In this document: positions 8,511-16,620 of the stretch, in pieces
Numbering within the stretch: position 1 is the stretch's first letter
Layout: every line of letters starts with the position of its first letter
NCBI RefSeq assembly: GCF_036194065.1
Contig: NZ_CP108095.1
Span: forward strand, 6,944,001 to 7,008,000
Reading direction: 5' to 3'
DNA length: 64,000 bases
DNA from: Streptomyces sp. NBC_00239
Lineage (GTDB): Bacteria; Actinomycetota; Actinomycetes; Streptomycetales; Streptomycetaceae
Notes under the pieces: model-generated
What the model was told of the DNA's origin: nothing
The model's database searches: none
What the model saw: the letters and a program-made list of their open reading frames with translations, nothing else
Position numbers and translations under genes: made by a program

Positions 8511-9191
8511 CTATTCGACCGCGCGGTGGAACAGGGCGCGGCGCAGCCTCGGATCGTCCAGGGAGTCGACGGTGAGGTGGCAGGCAATCTCCGACATCGT
8601 GCCGTGCGGGACGCCCACGACGTACAGACCGGCTTCGTGCGCGGCTGCGGCGCCGACGGCGGAGTCTTCGAAGGCCCACGTCTGCGCCGGCTGTGAGGCG
8701 AGTGCCTCGCAGGCGGCGAGGTAGACGTCCGGTTGAGGCTTCGGGGATCGGACCATGTCTCCTCCGACGATGATGATGTCGGTCAGATCGAAGAACCTCT
8801 GCAAATGGGCCCGCACCACGCTGGTCGGGGCGTTGGAGGCGACAGCGAGTGGGCGGGTGCCGGCCAGTTTGGCAACCAGCGCGACTGCGCCGGGCATGGG
8901 CGCGATGACCTCTTCGACCTGGCTCTGCATCAGCTCCAGGGCCTGCTTCGCGAGGGCGGGGCCGAGTCCGGGCTGGTGCAGCAGTTCGGCGAGAACCTGC
9001 CCGACTGCTTCGAGACCGAGGCCCCTGAGGCGGTTGCGGCCGCCGGGGCCGAGCTCGGTGCTGTAGCGGGCGAAGAGCTCGTCGTATGCCAGGTCCCAGG
9101 CTCTCTCCGTGGTGATCAGAAGACCATCGCAGTCGAAGACCACCGCGGCTCGCGGTCCGGGGGCGACACGGCTGAGAGCAGAGTGCTGCAT
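8511..9191 (-). CDS. HAD-IA hydrolase, beta-phosphoglucomutase-like
   Basis: A 226-residue HAD-IA protein. Motif I is VVFDCDGLL (D20 and D22), followed by a helical cap with GLGLEAVGQVL, motif II PLAVASNAPTSVV, motif III lysine in SPKPQPDVY and motif IV TWAFEDSAVG. The second aspartate and cap type fit phosphatases or phosphoglucomutases of sugar phosphates. The ATG has GGAGG 9 nt upstream. It is the first gene of the leftward cluster after the XRE regulator gene and may make or recycle a sugar 1-phosphate. Confidence 0.85.
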   Translation of the reverse strand: MQHSALSRVAPGPRAAVVFDCDGLLITTERAWDLAYDELFARYSTELGPGGRNRLRGLGLEAVGQVLAELLHQPGLGPALAKQALELMQSQVEEVIAPMPGAVALVAKLAGTRPLAVASNAPTSVVRAHLQRFFDLTDIIIVGGDMVRSPKPQPDVYLAACEALASQPAQTWAFEDSAVGAAAAHEAGLYVVGVPHGTMSEIACHLTVDSLDDPRLRRALFHRAVE

Positions 9192-9280
9192 CCTTTGGTC
9201 CCTCCTCGTTGAGCGGGAGCGCCGTTCGTGGTCGGCGGCGCGTATGTACTGGTCGGCTGTGCTCGCGGATGGCCGGACCG

Positions 9281-10528
9281 TTAGGCGGCGGGGCGCATGG
9301 AACGGATCTGGTCTCGGAGGTCGTCGGCGCTGCGGTGGCCGGGGAAGCGCCGTCGCAGGTCGAGGTCGAGCTGATGGGCACGGTCGAGGATGGCTTCGAC
9401 GACCCTGGTACCGGCGAGGGCCTCCTGGCCTGCGCGGACAGCCTCATCCGGATCACCGAGGGCTGCGTGTGCCAGAGCGAGATCCAGTTCGGTAAGAGCC
9501 AGACGGGTGGGTGCGGCGGCCGGCGCGACCATCGAGCGGTAGAGGCCGATCGCGGCTGTCGCCGCGTTGTGAGCCTGCTGCGGACGGCTCAGCCATAGAA
9601 GGGACGAGGCGTTGATCGAGTCGATGGCCGCGCTGTCGAACCCGAAGAGCCCGCTTCGGCATTGGGGAACTTCCGGACGGTACTCGTCGATACGTCGTGC
9701 TGCTTCGCGATAGCCGTCCTCGTTGCCCAGGCGAGCATGTACGCGCGCCAGTTGGGCTGTGAGCCGGTACACGGCCTCGCTCCGGCGGGGGGCCACGGCC
9801 AGTCCGCGCGTTGCGGCGGCGAGCGCGTCCAGCGGTCTCTCGTTGTAGAGAGCGTCGGTCGCGAGTACGTCTTCCGCCCATGCGGTCACTTCCGGGGCGT
9901 CGGCCTGCTGCCCGTGCGCGCTCGCGTCGGCGGCGAAGGCCGACACAGCACCGTGATCACCCGTGTCGTGTGCGATCCAGGCCAGGACTACCGAGAGCAT
10001 CCCGGCGTGGCGCGCGATCTCACGCCCCTCACGGAGCGTGTGGCGCCGGTGGTGCAGCAGCTCATGGGCCGCACGCCGGTGACGCATGGCCAACTCCCAC
10101 AAGTCTCCCGGCACACGGTTGGGATAGACCGCGGTGAGTTCATGGACCGCCACGTCAAGATCGGCGAGGTCGGATGCGGCCAGTTCCGAGGAGGTGGCCT
10201 GGCGGGCGAAGGCATTGGCGACGTCCACTGCACCAAGCCCGGCCTGCACAGGCAACGCGCGTGGCAGCCCCAGTTCAGCGGGTGCGACGGCACAGCCACG
10301 AAGCCTGCTCACTGTCTGGGCGAGGAGGTCCGGCAGCGGGTGCTGCGGCACCTGCCCGTCATTGATCCAGTGACCGATGCGCGTACGATCCGGTCGAATA
10401 TCGGGCCGCCCATTCGCCTGCGCGGTCGCCCGCAGTTCCCGCGCGAACTGCGCATAGCTGAGACCGGTTTGCCGGACCCACCATCCCAGCTTCTCGTTTC
10501 GGCGCTGTGCCGGTATCTGCGTGCTCAT
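9281..10528 (-). CDS. XRE-type regulator with TPR-like C-terminus
   Basis: A 415-residue protein beginning MSTQIPAQ. The first 90 residues contain a degenerate helix-turn-helix (GLSYAQFARELRATAQANG, then RIGHWINDGQVP). The rest is a series of alpha-helical TPR-like repeats including LAWIAHDTGD and RPLDALAAATRGLAV. This architecture is common among Streptomyces peptide- or development-linked regulators. It lies 97 nt after the ten-gene operon and directly before the sugar-type cluster, so it may control either. The ribosome site at ATG 10528 is weak. Confidence 0.8.
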   Translation of the reverse strand: MSTQIPAQRRNEKLGWWVRQTGLSYAQFARELRATAQANGRPDIRPDRTRIGHWINDGQVPQHPLPDLLAQTVSRLRGCAVAPAELGLPRALPVQAGLGAVDVANAFARQATSSELAASDLADLDVAVHELTAVYPNRVPGDLWELAMRHRRAAHELLHHRRHTLREGREIARHAGMLSVVLAWIAHDTGDHGAVSAFAADASAHGQQADAPEVTAWAEDVLATDALYNERPLDALAAATRGLAVAPRRSEAVYRLTAQLARVHARLGNEDGYREAARRIDEYRPEVPQCRSGLFGFDSAAIDSINASSLLWLSRPQQAHNAATAAIGLYRSMVAPAAAPTRLALTELDLALAHAALGDPDEAVRAGQEALAGTRVVEAILDRAHQLDLDLRRRFPGHRSADDLRDQIRSMRPAA

Positions 10529-10625
10529 CAGGTCCACATCTCTCAGGCGAGGGCCACATATCGGGGATGGCCTGCATCGCGGACGGTCGGCGTACGGCGT
10601 AGCTGACCCTGTGGGGCTGGCCGGT

Positions 10626-11198
10626 TCAGACGGGTCGCAGTGCCTCGGCAAGGGCCCGCGGGTCCAGCAGGTCACCGGAGCCGTCGGGCGGCACGACCCA
10701 GCTCCACGGCGGGACGGACAGCTGCCCGGGCTCCGGGCAGCGCAGCACTTCCCCGGCCGCGCCCGTGAGCAAAGCTCCGCCGGGAATCTGACGCCCGTCG
10801 GTCATGCCGGGACGGACCACGAACGTCCACACGTGCCCTGCTTCGAGGGTCGGGGTGTTGGCCAGGTCCCAGCCCTCGAGAACCCTGACCACCCTGGCCG
10901 CGGAGGGCGCAGCGACGCGCACAACGCACAGGCCGCGGCCGAGCGGGATATCGGCGAGGAGAACACGGGCCCAAGGGTTACGGCTTCTGGTCGGCCGGGG
11001 GAAGCCAGCCTGCTCGGCAAGCCAGCGGGCCCCCGGCGAGAACGAGGTACTTCCCGCTCCAGGCGCGCGCCGTACTGGCAGTGCCGGGGTGCTGCGCCGA
11101 CGGTGCGGACCGTGCGGACCTGGGTTGCTGCGGGAACCTTCGGCCGGCGTGGTGACCTCCTCGCCCGGTGCCTGCGCACGGACACGGGACGCGGTCAT
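10626..11198 (-). CDS. Conserved actinomycete protein, primase/polymerase-like tail
   Basis: A 190-residue protein that ends the ten-gene operon. Its ATG overlaps the upstream microprotein stop (ATGA). Residues 1-55 are low-complexity and basic. From about 56 it reads like small Streptomyces proteins annotated as bifunctional DNA primase/polymerase N-terminal domains: GARWLAEQAGFP, GHVWTFVVRPG and the closing SWVVPPDGSGDLLDPRALAEAL. It shows no catalytic motif of a true primase. Function unknown. Confidence 0.65.
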   Translation of the reverse strand: MTASRVRAQAPGEEVTTPAEGSRSNPGPHGPHRRRSTPALPVRRAPGAGSTSFSPGARWLAEQAGFPRPTRSRNPWARVLLADIPLGRGLCVVRVAAPSAARVVRVLEGWDLANTPTLEAGHVWTFVVRPGMTDGRQIPGGALLTGAAGEVLRCPEPGQLSVPPWSWVVPPDGSGDLLDPRALAEALRPV

Positions 11199-11326
11199 GA
11201 GGCGGCTCCCGGAGCTCGTTCGGAGGAGCCAGTGTCGGGGAGGGGGTCCGCGGTCGAGCCGTAGGGCCGTTGCGGGGTAGTCCGCTTCACGTCGAAGGCG
11301 CCGTGAGCAGCAGTGGGAGCGGTCAC
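11195..11326 (-). CDS. 43-residue operon microprotein
   Basis: A short frame from GTG 11326 to TGA 11195 encodes 43 residues. AGGAGG lies 6 nt upstream, the best ribosome site in the operon. The GTG overlaps the methyltransferase stop (GTGA) and the stop overlaps the next ATG (ATGA), so ribosomes must pass through it. The peptide starts TAPTAAHGAFDVKRTTPQ, is rich in Pro, Ser, Thr and Ala, has no cysteine and shows no signal peptide. It may be a small partner, a translational coupler or a precursor peptide. Confidence 0.6.
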   Translation of the reverse strand: MTAPTAAHGAFDVKRTTPQRPYGSTADPLPDTGSSERAPGAAS

Positions 11327-12165
11327 GGCAGCCTCCTGGCCGGTTTGATGGCGATGCCCGCGTACGCGGCCGAGACCTGCTCGGGGGCCGCCCGGTCGGG
11401 ATGGTTCGCGTGCCAGCCGGCGACCGGCACCAGACCGGATCCCAGCTGACCCCACCCGCCGAACATCGCGCTCACCACGGCGTGGGGCCGCGGCTGGTAG
11501 GTGATGCCTGCTACTTCGTACGCGGACGTGAGCTTGGACATCACCTCCGCCAGGCCGTAGTCGGTGGTGGCGTGGCTGATCGACAGGACACTGCCCGGCG
11601 CCAGCCAGCCCCTCAACGCGGCGAGGACTTCGCCGGCGGTGTGGTCGGGGAGGTAGGGCAGGACGTCGTGGGCGAGAACCGCGGTGGGCACGTCCCGATC
11701 CAGGATCCCGCTGACGGTGAGGTCGTGGAGGACGTCGGGGAGATGGCGAAGGTCGGCCAGAAGGTGGTGCACGCCGGCCGCGCCACAGGCCGCGGCCTGT
11801 GCATGGGCGAGCGCGATGCGGTCACCGTCGATGTAGACGACGGTGGCGGCGGGGTGGTGGGGGTGGATGAGGTGGTGGATGTCGGGATGGCCCGTGTCGG
11901 GGGCGGGGTAGCCGCAGCCGAGGTCGAGGTATTGGCGGAAGCCGAGGTGGGCGAGGTGCTGGGCGGTCAGGGTCCGGTAGGCGCGGCCGATGCGGGCGGC
12001 CGAGTCGAGGTGGCTGAAGATGGCGCGGAGCTGGTCGGTGAGGGCGGTGTCGGCCTCGTAGGCGTCGCGGTGGCCACCGATCAGGAGGTGGGCGATCCGG
12101 CTGGCGGATGGCCGGCGCAGCGCGTCCTCACCCAGCGGGATGACGCCGTAGTCGGGGGCGGTCAT
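11323..12165 (-). CDS. DUF574-type SAM-dependent methyltransferase
   Basis: A 280-residue protein matching the actinomycete S-adenosyl methyltransferase family (Methyltransf_19/DUF574). Key signs are ASRIAHLLIGGHRDAYEAD (21-39), motif I YLDLGCG (79-85), the ribose-binding acidic YIDGDRIALAHAQ (111-123) and VLAHDVLPYLPD. An unusual His-rich loop (residues 93-104, six histidines) follows motif I. The ATG overlaps the LuxR-type gene stop (ATGA). The family's substrates are generally unknown; here it could modify a small molecule or the neighbouring microprotein. Confidence 0.85.
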   Translation of the reverse strand: MTAPDYGVIPLGEDALRRPSASRIAHLLIGGHRDAYEADTALTDQLRAIFSHLDSAARIGRAYRTLTAQHLAHLGFRQYLDLGCGYPAPDTGHPDIHHLIHPHHPAATVVYIDGDRIALAHAQAAACGAAGVHHLLADLRHLPDVLHDLTVSGILDRDVPTAVLAHDVLPYLPDHTAGEVLAALRGWLAPGSVLSISHATTDYGLAEVMSKLTSAYEVAGITYQPRPHAVVSAMFGGWGQLGSGLVPVAGWHANHPDRAAPEQVSAAYAGIAIKPARRLP

Positions 12166-12716
12166 GAGGTTCGCCTTCTGGGCGCAAGGGTGTTGGGGAG
12201 GTTGGTGCGGATCGTGGTCCCGGGGTCGGAGGGCACGGCGGCGGCAGGCTGAGCTGGTGGTCCGGGGCGCAGGAAGCCCAGGGCGTGGGCGATCCCGATG
12301 AGGTGCGCGGGATCGGTGGCCTGCATGGTCCGCATGAGTTTGCGGGTGCGGGTTCCGACGGAGGTGGGGGCGATCTGTGCTGCCTCGGCGATGTCGGCAG
12401 CGAGCGAGTGCTCGGCGAGGGCCCGCAGCAGCAGGAGCGTCCCCCGGGAAGGCGTGAACGGTTCGAGCTTCGGCGGGAGGGGTGGCGGATCGACCAAGCG
12501 ATACCGGAGCAGGGTGTGGGCGAGGACTGCGCGTGAACAGCGCTTCTCGCCGTGCAGGCGTACGCGGATCCGCCGGAGGTGGGTGGTGACCGTGCTGGGC
12601 GACACCCAGCATTCCTTGGCGATCTTCGTGTTCGACCAGCCCTCGACCACGTGCTGCGCGATCGGCCGTTGCACGGGAGTCAGCGGTGCGACGGCGGAGG
12701 GTGCTTGGGACGTCAT
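12162..12716 (-). CDS. Regulator with two LuxR/GerE-type HTH domains
   Basis: A 184-residue protein. Residues 12-72 form a LuxR-type HTH (LTPVQRPIAQHVVEGWSN, then KIAKECWVSPSTVTTHLRRI). Residues 88-148 repeat the pattern more weakly (FTPSRGTLLLLRALAEHS, then DIAEAAQIAPTSVGTRTRKL). No receiver or ligand-binding domain is present, so it is probably a constitutive or protein-partnered DNA binder. It is coupled on both sides by ATGA overlaps. A likely role is regulation of its own operon. Confidence 0.8.
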   Translation of the reverse strand: MTSQAPSAVAPLTPVQRPIAQHVVEGWSNTKIAKECWVSPSTVTTHLRRIRVRLHGEKRCSRAVLAHTLLRYRLVDPPPLPPKLEPFTPSRGTLLLLRALAEHSLAADIAEAAQIAPTSVGTRTRKLMRTMQATDPAHLIGIAHALGFLRPGPPAQPAAAVPSDPGTTIRTNLPNTLAPRRRTS

Positions 12717-14107
12717 GGGGAGAAACTCCTCCGGTTCGCAGCTGGGCCGTGGGGTGGCTGGAGTACCGGGCCGCCTTCCTCTCGGGGAAAAGAGGATTCG
12801 GGCAGGTGGGTGAGGAGACGGATGGGCGAGAGCCACAGAGCGAGCGCGGAGCCGGCAAGGACGACGGTCCCGGCGAGAAGCGTCGCCCAGACCCCGGCGG
12901 CCGCAGCGAGGACAGTGGCGGCGAGAGCAGCGAGGGGGCGGCTGCCGGCCACCATCCAAGTCGCGGACTGCTGCGTGCGGGCCTGGAGCTTGGGTAGGCA
13001 GAGACGAAGGCGGACCAGCCGGACAGTCGCGGTCGCGCAGGCCGCGGCCGCGAGCTGAACAGCCCCGGCCACCACCAGCACTGCCACCCACGCCCCGCCG
13101 GGCCGGGCCATCAGGAGCGGCACCTCCAGAACCGGGTACACGGCGACGCTCACGATCAGGGTCTTCCCGGGCCCGGCCCGGTGGATGAGCCGCGGGGAGA
13201 GGAGGGCTCCGGCCAGGTATCCGGCCCCGGACGCGCCCATGATGATGCCGAGTCCGGTGGGCCCGACCTGGATCACGGTCAGCAGGTACCAGGACGAGAA
13301 GGCGGTGACGACGCCCGCTCCGGCGCCGGTGATGCCGAGGCACAGGGCCAGAGGCCGCAGGATCGGATCGCCCAGGGTGTAGCGGAGCCCATCACGGATC
13401 TCGGTGATGAGCGTCGTGCGGCGTGCACCGGCCCGGTGTGAGGGCAGGGCGGGGAGGCGGGAGGTGCACCAGGCCGAGATCAGGTAGGAGAGGCTGTCGG
13501 CCGCGATGGCCCGGGCCGCGGTAGTAACGGCGAGAAGGCCGCTGCCCAGGTACTGGCCGATGGTGGAGGCGGCGCCCAGGACGGCTTCCTGGCGGGCCGT
13601 GGCCTGCTGGAGCAAGGCGGGAGCGGCCAGTTTGACGAGGACCACGCTGGCGGCGGCCTGGTGCAGGACGGTGACACACCCCAGGGCGAGGGCGACGGTG
13701 TAGAGGACGGACATCGTGAGGGTGTGTGAGGCCGTCGCGGCGGGAATGGCCGCAACCAGGGCGGCCGCGGTCAGATCGGTGGCGATCAGCACGGTCTTGA
13801 CCGGGTACCGGTCGACGATCGCCCCCGCGGGCAGCGAGACGATCAGATACGGGATCTGGGAGAGCAGGTAGAGGTGGGCCGCCTGTGCGGGGCTGGCCTG
13901 GAGGTAGAGCATGGCGATGACGGGTAGGGCGACGGTGTGGACACCAGTGCCGGCCAGGCTCGCCGCCTCACCCGTCAGGTACCAGTTCACCGCCCGATGC
14001 CGGCGCTCGGGAGTGGTCAGGGCATCGGCCGGTCCCCGGGCGGGCCCGTCCGTTGCGGCGTTGCTGCCGGTCGCGGGGCGGGCCGGGGCGGGGTTGCGAT
14101 CGTTCAT
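12713..14107 (-). CDS. MFS transporter
   Basis: A 464-residue membrane protein of the major facilitator superfamily with about 12 hydrophobic segments between residues 40 and 430. The loop after helix 2 has the MFS signature form AGAIVDRYPVKTVLI (about 98-112). The hydrophilic N-terminus (1-38) and C-terminus lie outside the membrane core. The closest recognisable type is the macrolide/multidrug efflux class (MefA-like, as in ENTS or DHA3 exporters). It is coupled to both neighbours by ATGA overlaps, so it likely exports the product or substrate of this operon. Confidence 0.88.
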   Translation of the reverse strand: MNDRNPAPARPATGSNAATDGPARGPADALTTPERRHRAVNWYLTGEAASLAGTGVHTVALPVIAMLYLQASPAQAAHLYLLSQIPYLIVSLPAGAIVDRYPVKTVLIATDLTAAALVAAIPAATASHTLTMSVLYTVALALGCVTVLHQAAASVVLVKLAAPALLQQATARQEAVLGAASTIGQYLGSGLLAVTTAARAIAADSLSYLISAWCTSRLPALPSHRAGARRTTLITEIRDGLRYTLGDPILRPLALCLGITGAGAGVVTAFSSWYLLTVIQVGPTGLGIIMGASGAGYLAGALLSPRLIHRAGPGKTLIVSVAVYPVLEVPLLMARPGGAWVAVLVVAGAVQLAAAACATATVRLVRLRLCLPKLQARTQQSATWMVAGSRPLAALAATVLAAAAGVWATLLAGTVVLAGSALALWLSPIRLLTHLPESSFPREEGGPVLQPPHGPAANRRSFSP

Positions 14108-15282
14108 CCGCGGCCTCGCAGCTCGACGCGCTTCTCACGCAAGAGGCCGTAGACGACGCTCACGGACAACCCGGTCGCCTGGGCGATCTCAGCGACGCGC
14201 AGCTGTTTGACGTCGTACGCGTAGGCAGCCTCGGCGCCGGCCTCCTCCCGCTCCCATCCGGTGAGGTGCTTGTCCCTGTTGCGGGGGGTCAGCGGAAGCT
14301 CGGCGGGGGGCGGTGCGGGATCTGCGGGCAGGGTGGCGAGGGCCGCGTCGATGGCGGTGGCGAGCCAGGCGACGTGCCATCTGCGGGCCGTGGGCTCCAG
14401 CGGCGCGAGGACCCAGGAGCCCACAGACAGCGCGGCATTCACGAACGCCTGCTCACCGCTGGTGGCGACGGGCGGCAGGGCGGCCTGGACGTGGGCGGCC
14501 ATCGCCCGCAGGCGATGCCAGGAGTCGACATCCGCCCGGGCGGGCAGAGGGATCCGGCGCCCGTCGTGCCGCAGCATCGTGACCGTCACGAGGATCTCGT
14601 CCCGCGTGAACACCACACGGTGGTGGGGCGCCGGTTCGGACACGCGTGGAGGGCGAGGCAGTTTGCGGGCGTTGCGGGTGACCACCCACTGGCCGCCCGC
14701 GCGCCGCAGCAGCCCTTGGCTCTGCAGTTGGCGGGGCAGGTCCGGCAAGGTGCCGACGTTGAACAGGACTTCCGCGAGGTCTATCCGGAAGACGCTGCCC
14801 GCCGGGTGGAGTCCCGTGGCCAGCTGCATCCGTACTTGCTCTACCGCCCAGTCCACCGTCAGGGTGGGTAAGTCCTGCTGGACACGCACCCGGTACAGGC
14901 CGCCGTCAGCACCACGGTCCCTGACCTGCTCGAGGAACTGCTCGCGATGAAGGAGCTCCAGGGCCACAGCGGCCGAGGCCGGACGCACGCCGAGGTCGGC
15001 AGCCAGCTGCGGCACCGTCAGCGGCTGCGTACGGGTGTACAGCCGGTATTCGGCGGCGGAGCGAATCCGGCCGGCGATCTCGACGGCTTCAGTCTCCGTA
15101 CCGGCACTCGGCGCAGGCACGGTGGTGGCGCAGGAAGCCAGGAGCTGGCCTACCGCACGCGCCTGCTCAACGAAGGCCAGGGCCCTCTCCTGACTCCAGA
15201 GCTCCTGCAGCCCGTCTCCGGTCTGGGTCCCGGCCTCGCGTGGAGGATGACCGACAGCCGGCGTCATGGTGGCGCTACCCAT
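14104..15282 (-). CDS. Multi-HTH DNA-binding protein with a TTA codon
   Basis: A 392-residue protein from ATG 15282 (8-nt overlap with the upstream gene; an internal ATG at 15267 is possible). At least three helix-turn-helix-like segments are visible: PLTVPQLAADLGVRPASAAV near 95, a winged segment around LPDLPRQLQSQGLLRR near 180, and the C-terminal LRVAEIAQATGLSVSVVYGL near 365. The middle has RVVFTRDEILVTVTMLRHDG. Codon 138 is TTA (14871-14869), so translation may need the bldA tRNA. I cannot name the family; it is probably a transcription factor. Confidence 0.75.
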   Translation of the reverse strand: MGSATMTPAVGHPPREAGTQTGDGLQELWSQERALAFVEQARAVGQLLASCATTVPAPSAGTETEAVEIAGRIRSAAEYRLYTRTQPLTVPQLAADLGVRPASAAVALELLHREQFLEQVRDRGADGGLYRVRVQQDLPTLTVDWAVEQVRMQLATGLHPAGSVFRIDLAEVLFNVGTLPDLPRQLQSQGLLRRAGGQWVVTRNARKLPRPPRVSEPAPHHRVVFTRDEILVTVTMLRHDGRRIPLPARADVDSWHRLRAMAAHVQAALPPVATSGEQAFVNAALSVGSWVLAPLEPTARRWHVAWLATAIDAALATLPADPAPPPAELPLTPRNRDKHLTGWEREEAGAEAAYAYDVKQLRVAEIAQATGLSVSVVYGLLREKRVELRGRG

Positions 15283-15868
15283 GCCTGGCAGCCTTCGCGC
15301 GAGCCGGGGCCCCGGAGCGATCCGGTTCCCGTGTGGCGGTGGACGGCTCGCGGACATAGAGGCCAGGGCCATGCGGTCCACGAGGGCGGAACTGAAGGAG
15401 TCCGGAGACGATCAGCGGGCGGCTCGCGCGCCGGACGTGGGCCACCGGCACCTGGCAGTCGTGCGCGATCAGCCCCATGGGCAGGGCGTCGCCGGGCCCG
15501 TAGGAGAGGGCCGCCGTTTCGAGGTAGGCAGTGATGACCGCGTCGTCGGGATGCACCATGCCGGGGCCAACCACGGACACACCGCGACCGCGGCCGCTGA
15601 AGAAGACGTCGCCGCGCTGTTCCAGGACCGCCAAGGCCGCTGAGGTCAGCTCTTCTGGCAGGCCCAGTTCGGTGCTGAGCAGACCCACGGCGCGTGCCCG
15701 GGAGATCCGGCCAGCCAACGGCACGGCGGAGCGACTCAAGTGACGGCGCAGTGCCAGCACCGCCCGCGCCAGGTCCCTGCTCAGGGCGGCGGAGCGCCTT
15801 GTAGGCCGAGGCCGGTCATCCGGTATCCGCGAGAAGGAGCGGTGCCGCTGGGGCGCTGTGGTGATCAT
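15275..15868 (-). CDS. Small winged-helix protein
   Basis: A 197-residue protein with an arginine-rich N-terminus (1-45). A winged-helix-like region (about 52-115) contains ISRARAVGLLSTELGLPEEL followed by LAVLEQRGDVFFSGRGRG. A second possible HTH is MGLIAHDCQVPVAHVRRASR, with LIVSGLLQFR as a wing. The layout resembles short GntR-like or MarR-like proteins without an effector domain. It overlaps the upstream Cys4-protein gene by ATGA and the downstream regulator by 8 nt. Specific function unknown. Confidence 0.65.
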   Translation of the reverse strand: MITTAPQRHRSFSRIPDDRPRPTRRSAALSRDLARAVLALRRHLSRSAVPLAGRISRARAVGLLSTELGLPEELTSAALAVLEQRGDVFFSGRGRGVSVVGPGMVHPDDAVITAYLETAALSYGPGDALPMGLIAHDCQVPVAHVRRASRPLIVSGLLQFRPRGPHGPGLYVREPSTATREPDRSGAPARAKAARHG

Positions 15869-16620
15869 CCGTGGTTCCTGTTCAACATGTCAGGGCTGGT
15901 AGACGAGGGAGGACGGTGCGGGCACCGCGGCTCAGTGGGCAGCCGGCGGCGGGCGTGCAGGGCGCGGAGGCGGACGGTCAGATCCCGGTCGATGCGGGTG
16001 CCGGTCAGCTCCCGGACCATCTGAGTGGCCACCGTCCAGCCCAAGGCCGGCGTTTCGTACTTGGCGATACCTGCGCCCTGCCGTTCGATGCCGCGCGGGC
16101 CGAGCCGGTACGTGGTGCCGTAAATGCCGTAGAGGATGGGCCGTTTCACCCACAGCGCGACGGCCTGGCCCAGGCTCGGGCATCGCTTGACGGAAAGGCG
16201 GGCGTCGCGGCGGCAGACGGGCGGGGTCGCCTCGATGAGGCCCTCTCCCCACTGCGTATCCCCATCCGACGGGGACTCGGGCCCGCCGGGCAGCACGAAC
16301 AGCCACCCGTCCGCGCTACGGGCGGGCGGGCCTGCACAGATTTGGCAGAGCAGCTCGCTCATCAAATGGCGCTGGCGTCGGGGATGCGGACGCCAGTTCT
16401 CCACCTGCCCAACCGCATCGGAGTGCTCGGGGACCCGGGTCCACAGGCCGTCCTCGTTGTCGCGGTCGTCCTCGCGCTCGTCGGCATACCCGAGGGAGCC
16501 GTCACCTCGCAGGGTGAGGTGTGCGAGTTCAGGCTGCTCGGAGGCCAGGGCCGCGATGTACGGCCGAAGGACCCTCGCACGCGGGGAGAGGACGGCGGTG
16601 ACCTTGGCCGGGATGCTCAT
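15865..16620 (-). CDS. Cys4 zinc-ribbon-like conserved protein
   Basis: A 251-residue protein of a family I recognise only as a Streptomyces hypothetical. Four cysteines are arranged as LLCQICAGPP (C92, C95) and VCRRDARLSVKRC (C136, C147), which fits a structural zinc site. Between them is WLFVLPGGPESPSDG. The C-terminal half has a mixed alpha/beta pattern with ETPALGWTVATQMVRELTG. It has ATGA overlaps on both sides. It may be a nucleic-acid- or protein-binding adaptor; no catalytic motif is visible. Confidence 0.7.
   Translation of the reverse strand: MSIPAKVTAVLSPRARVLRPYIAALASEQPELAHLTLRGDGSLGYADEREDDRDNEDGLWTRVPEHSDAVGQVENWRPHPRRQRHLMSELLCQICAGPPARSADGWLFVLPGGPESPSDGDTQWGEGLIEATPPVCRRDARLSVKRCPSLGQAVALWVKRPILYGIYGTTYRLGPRGIERQGAGIAKYETPALGWTVATQMVRELTGTRIDRDLTVRLRALHARRRLPTEPRCPHRPPSSTSPDMLNRNHG

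Noticed and set aside
2207..9191. Kanosamine or AHBA biosynthesis as a firm assignment
   Set aside because: Only the enzyme classes agree. The DegT protein lacks close resemblance to AHBA synthase as I know it, and other required genes are not present in the window.
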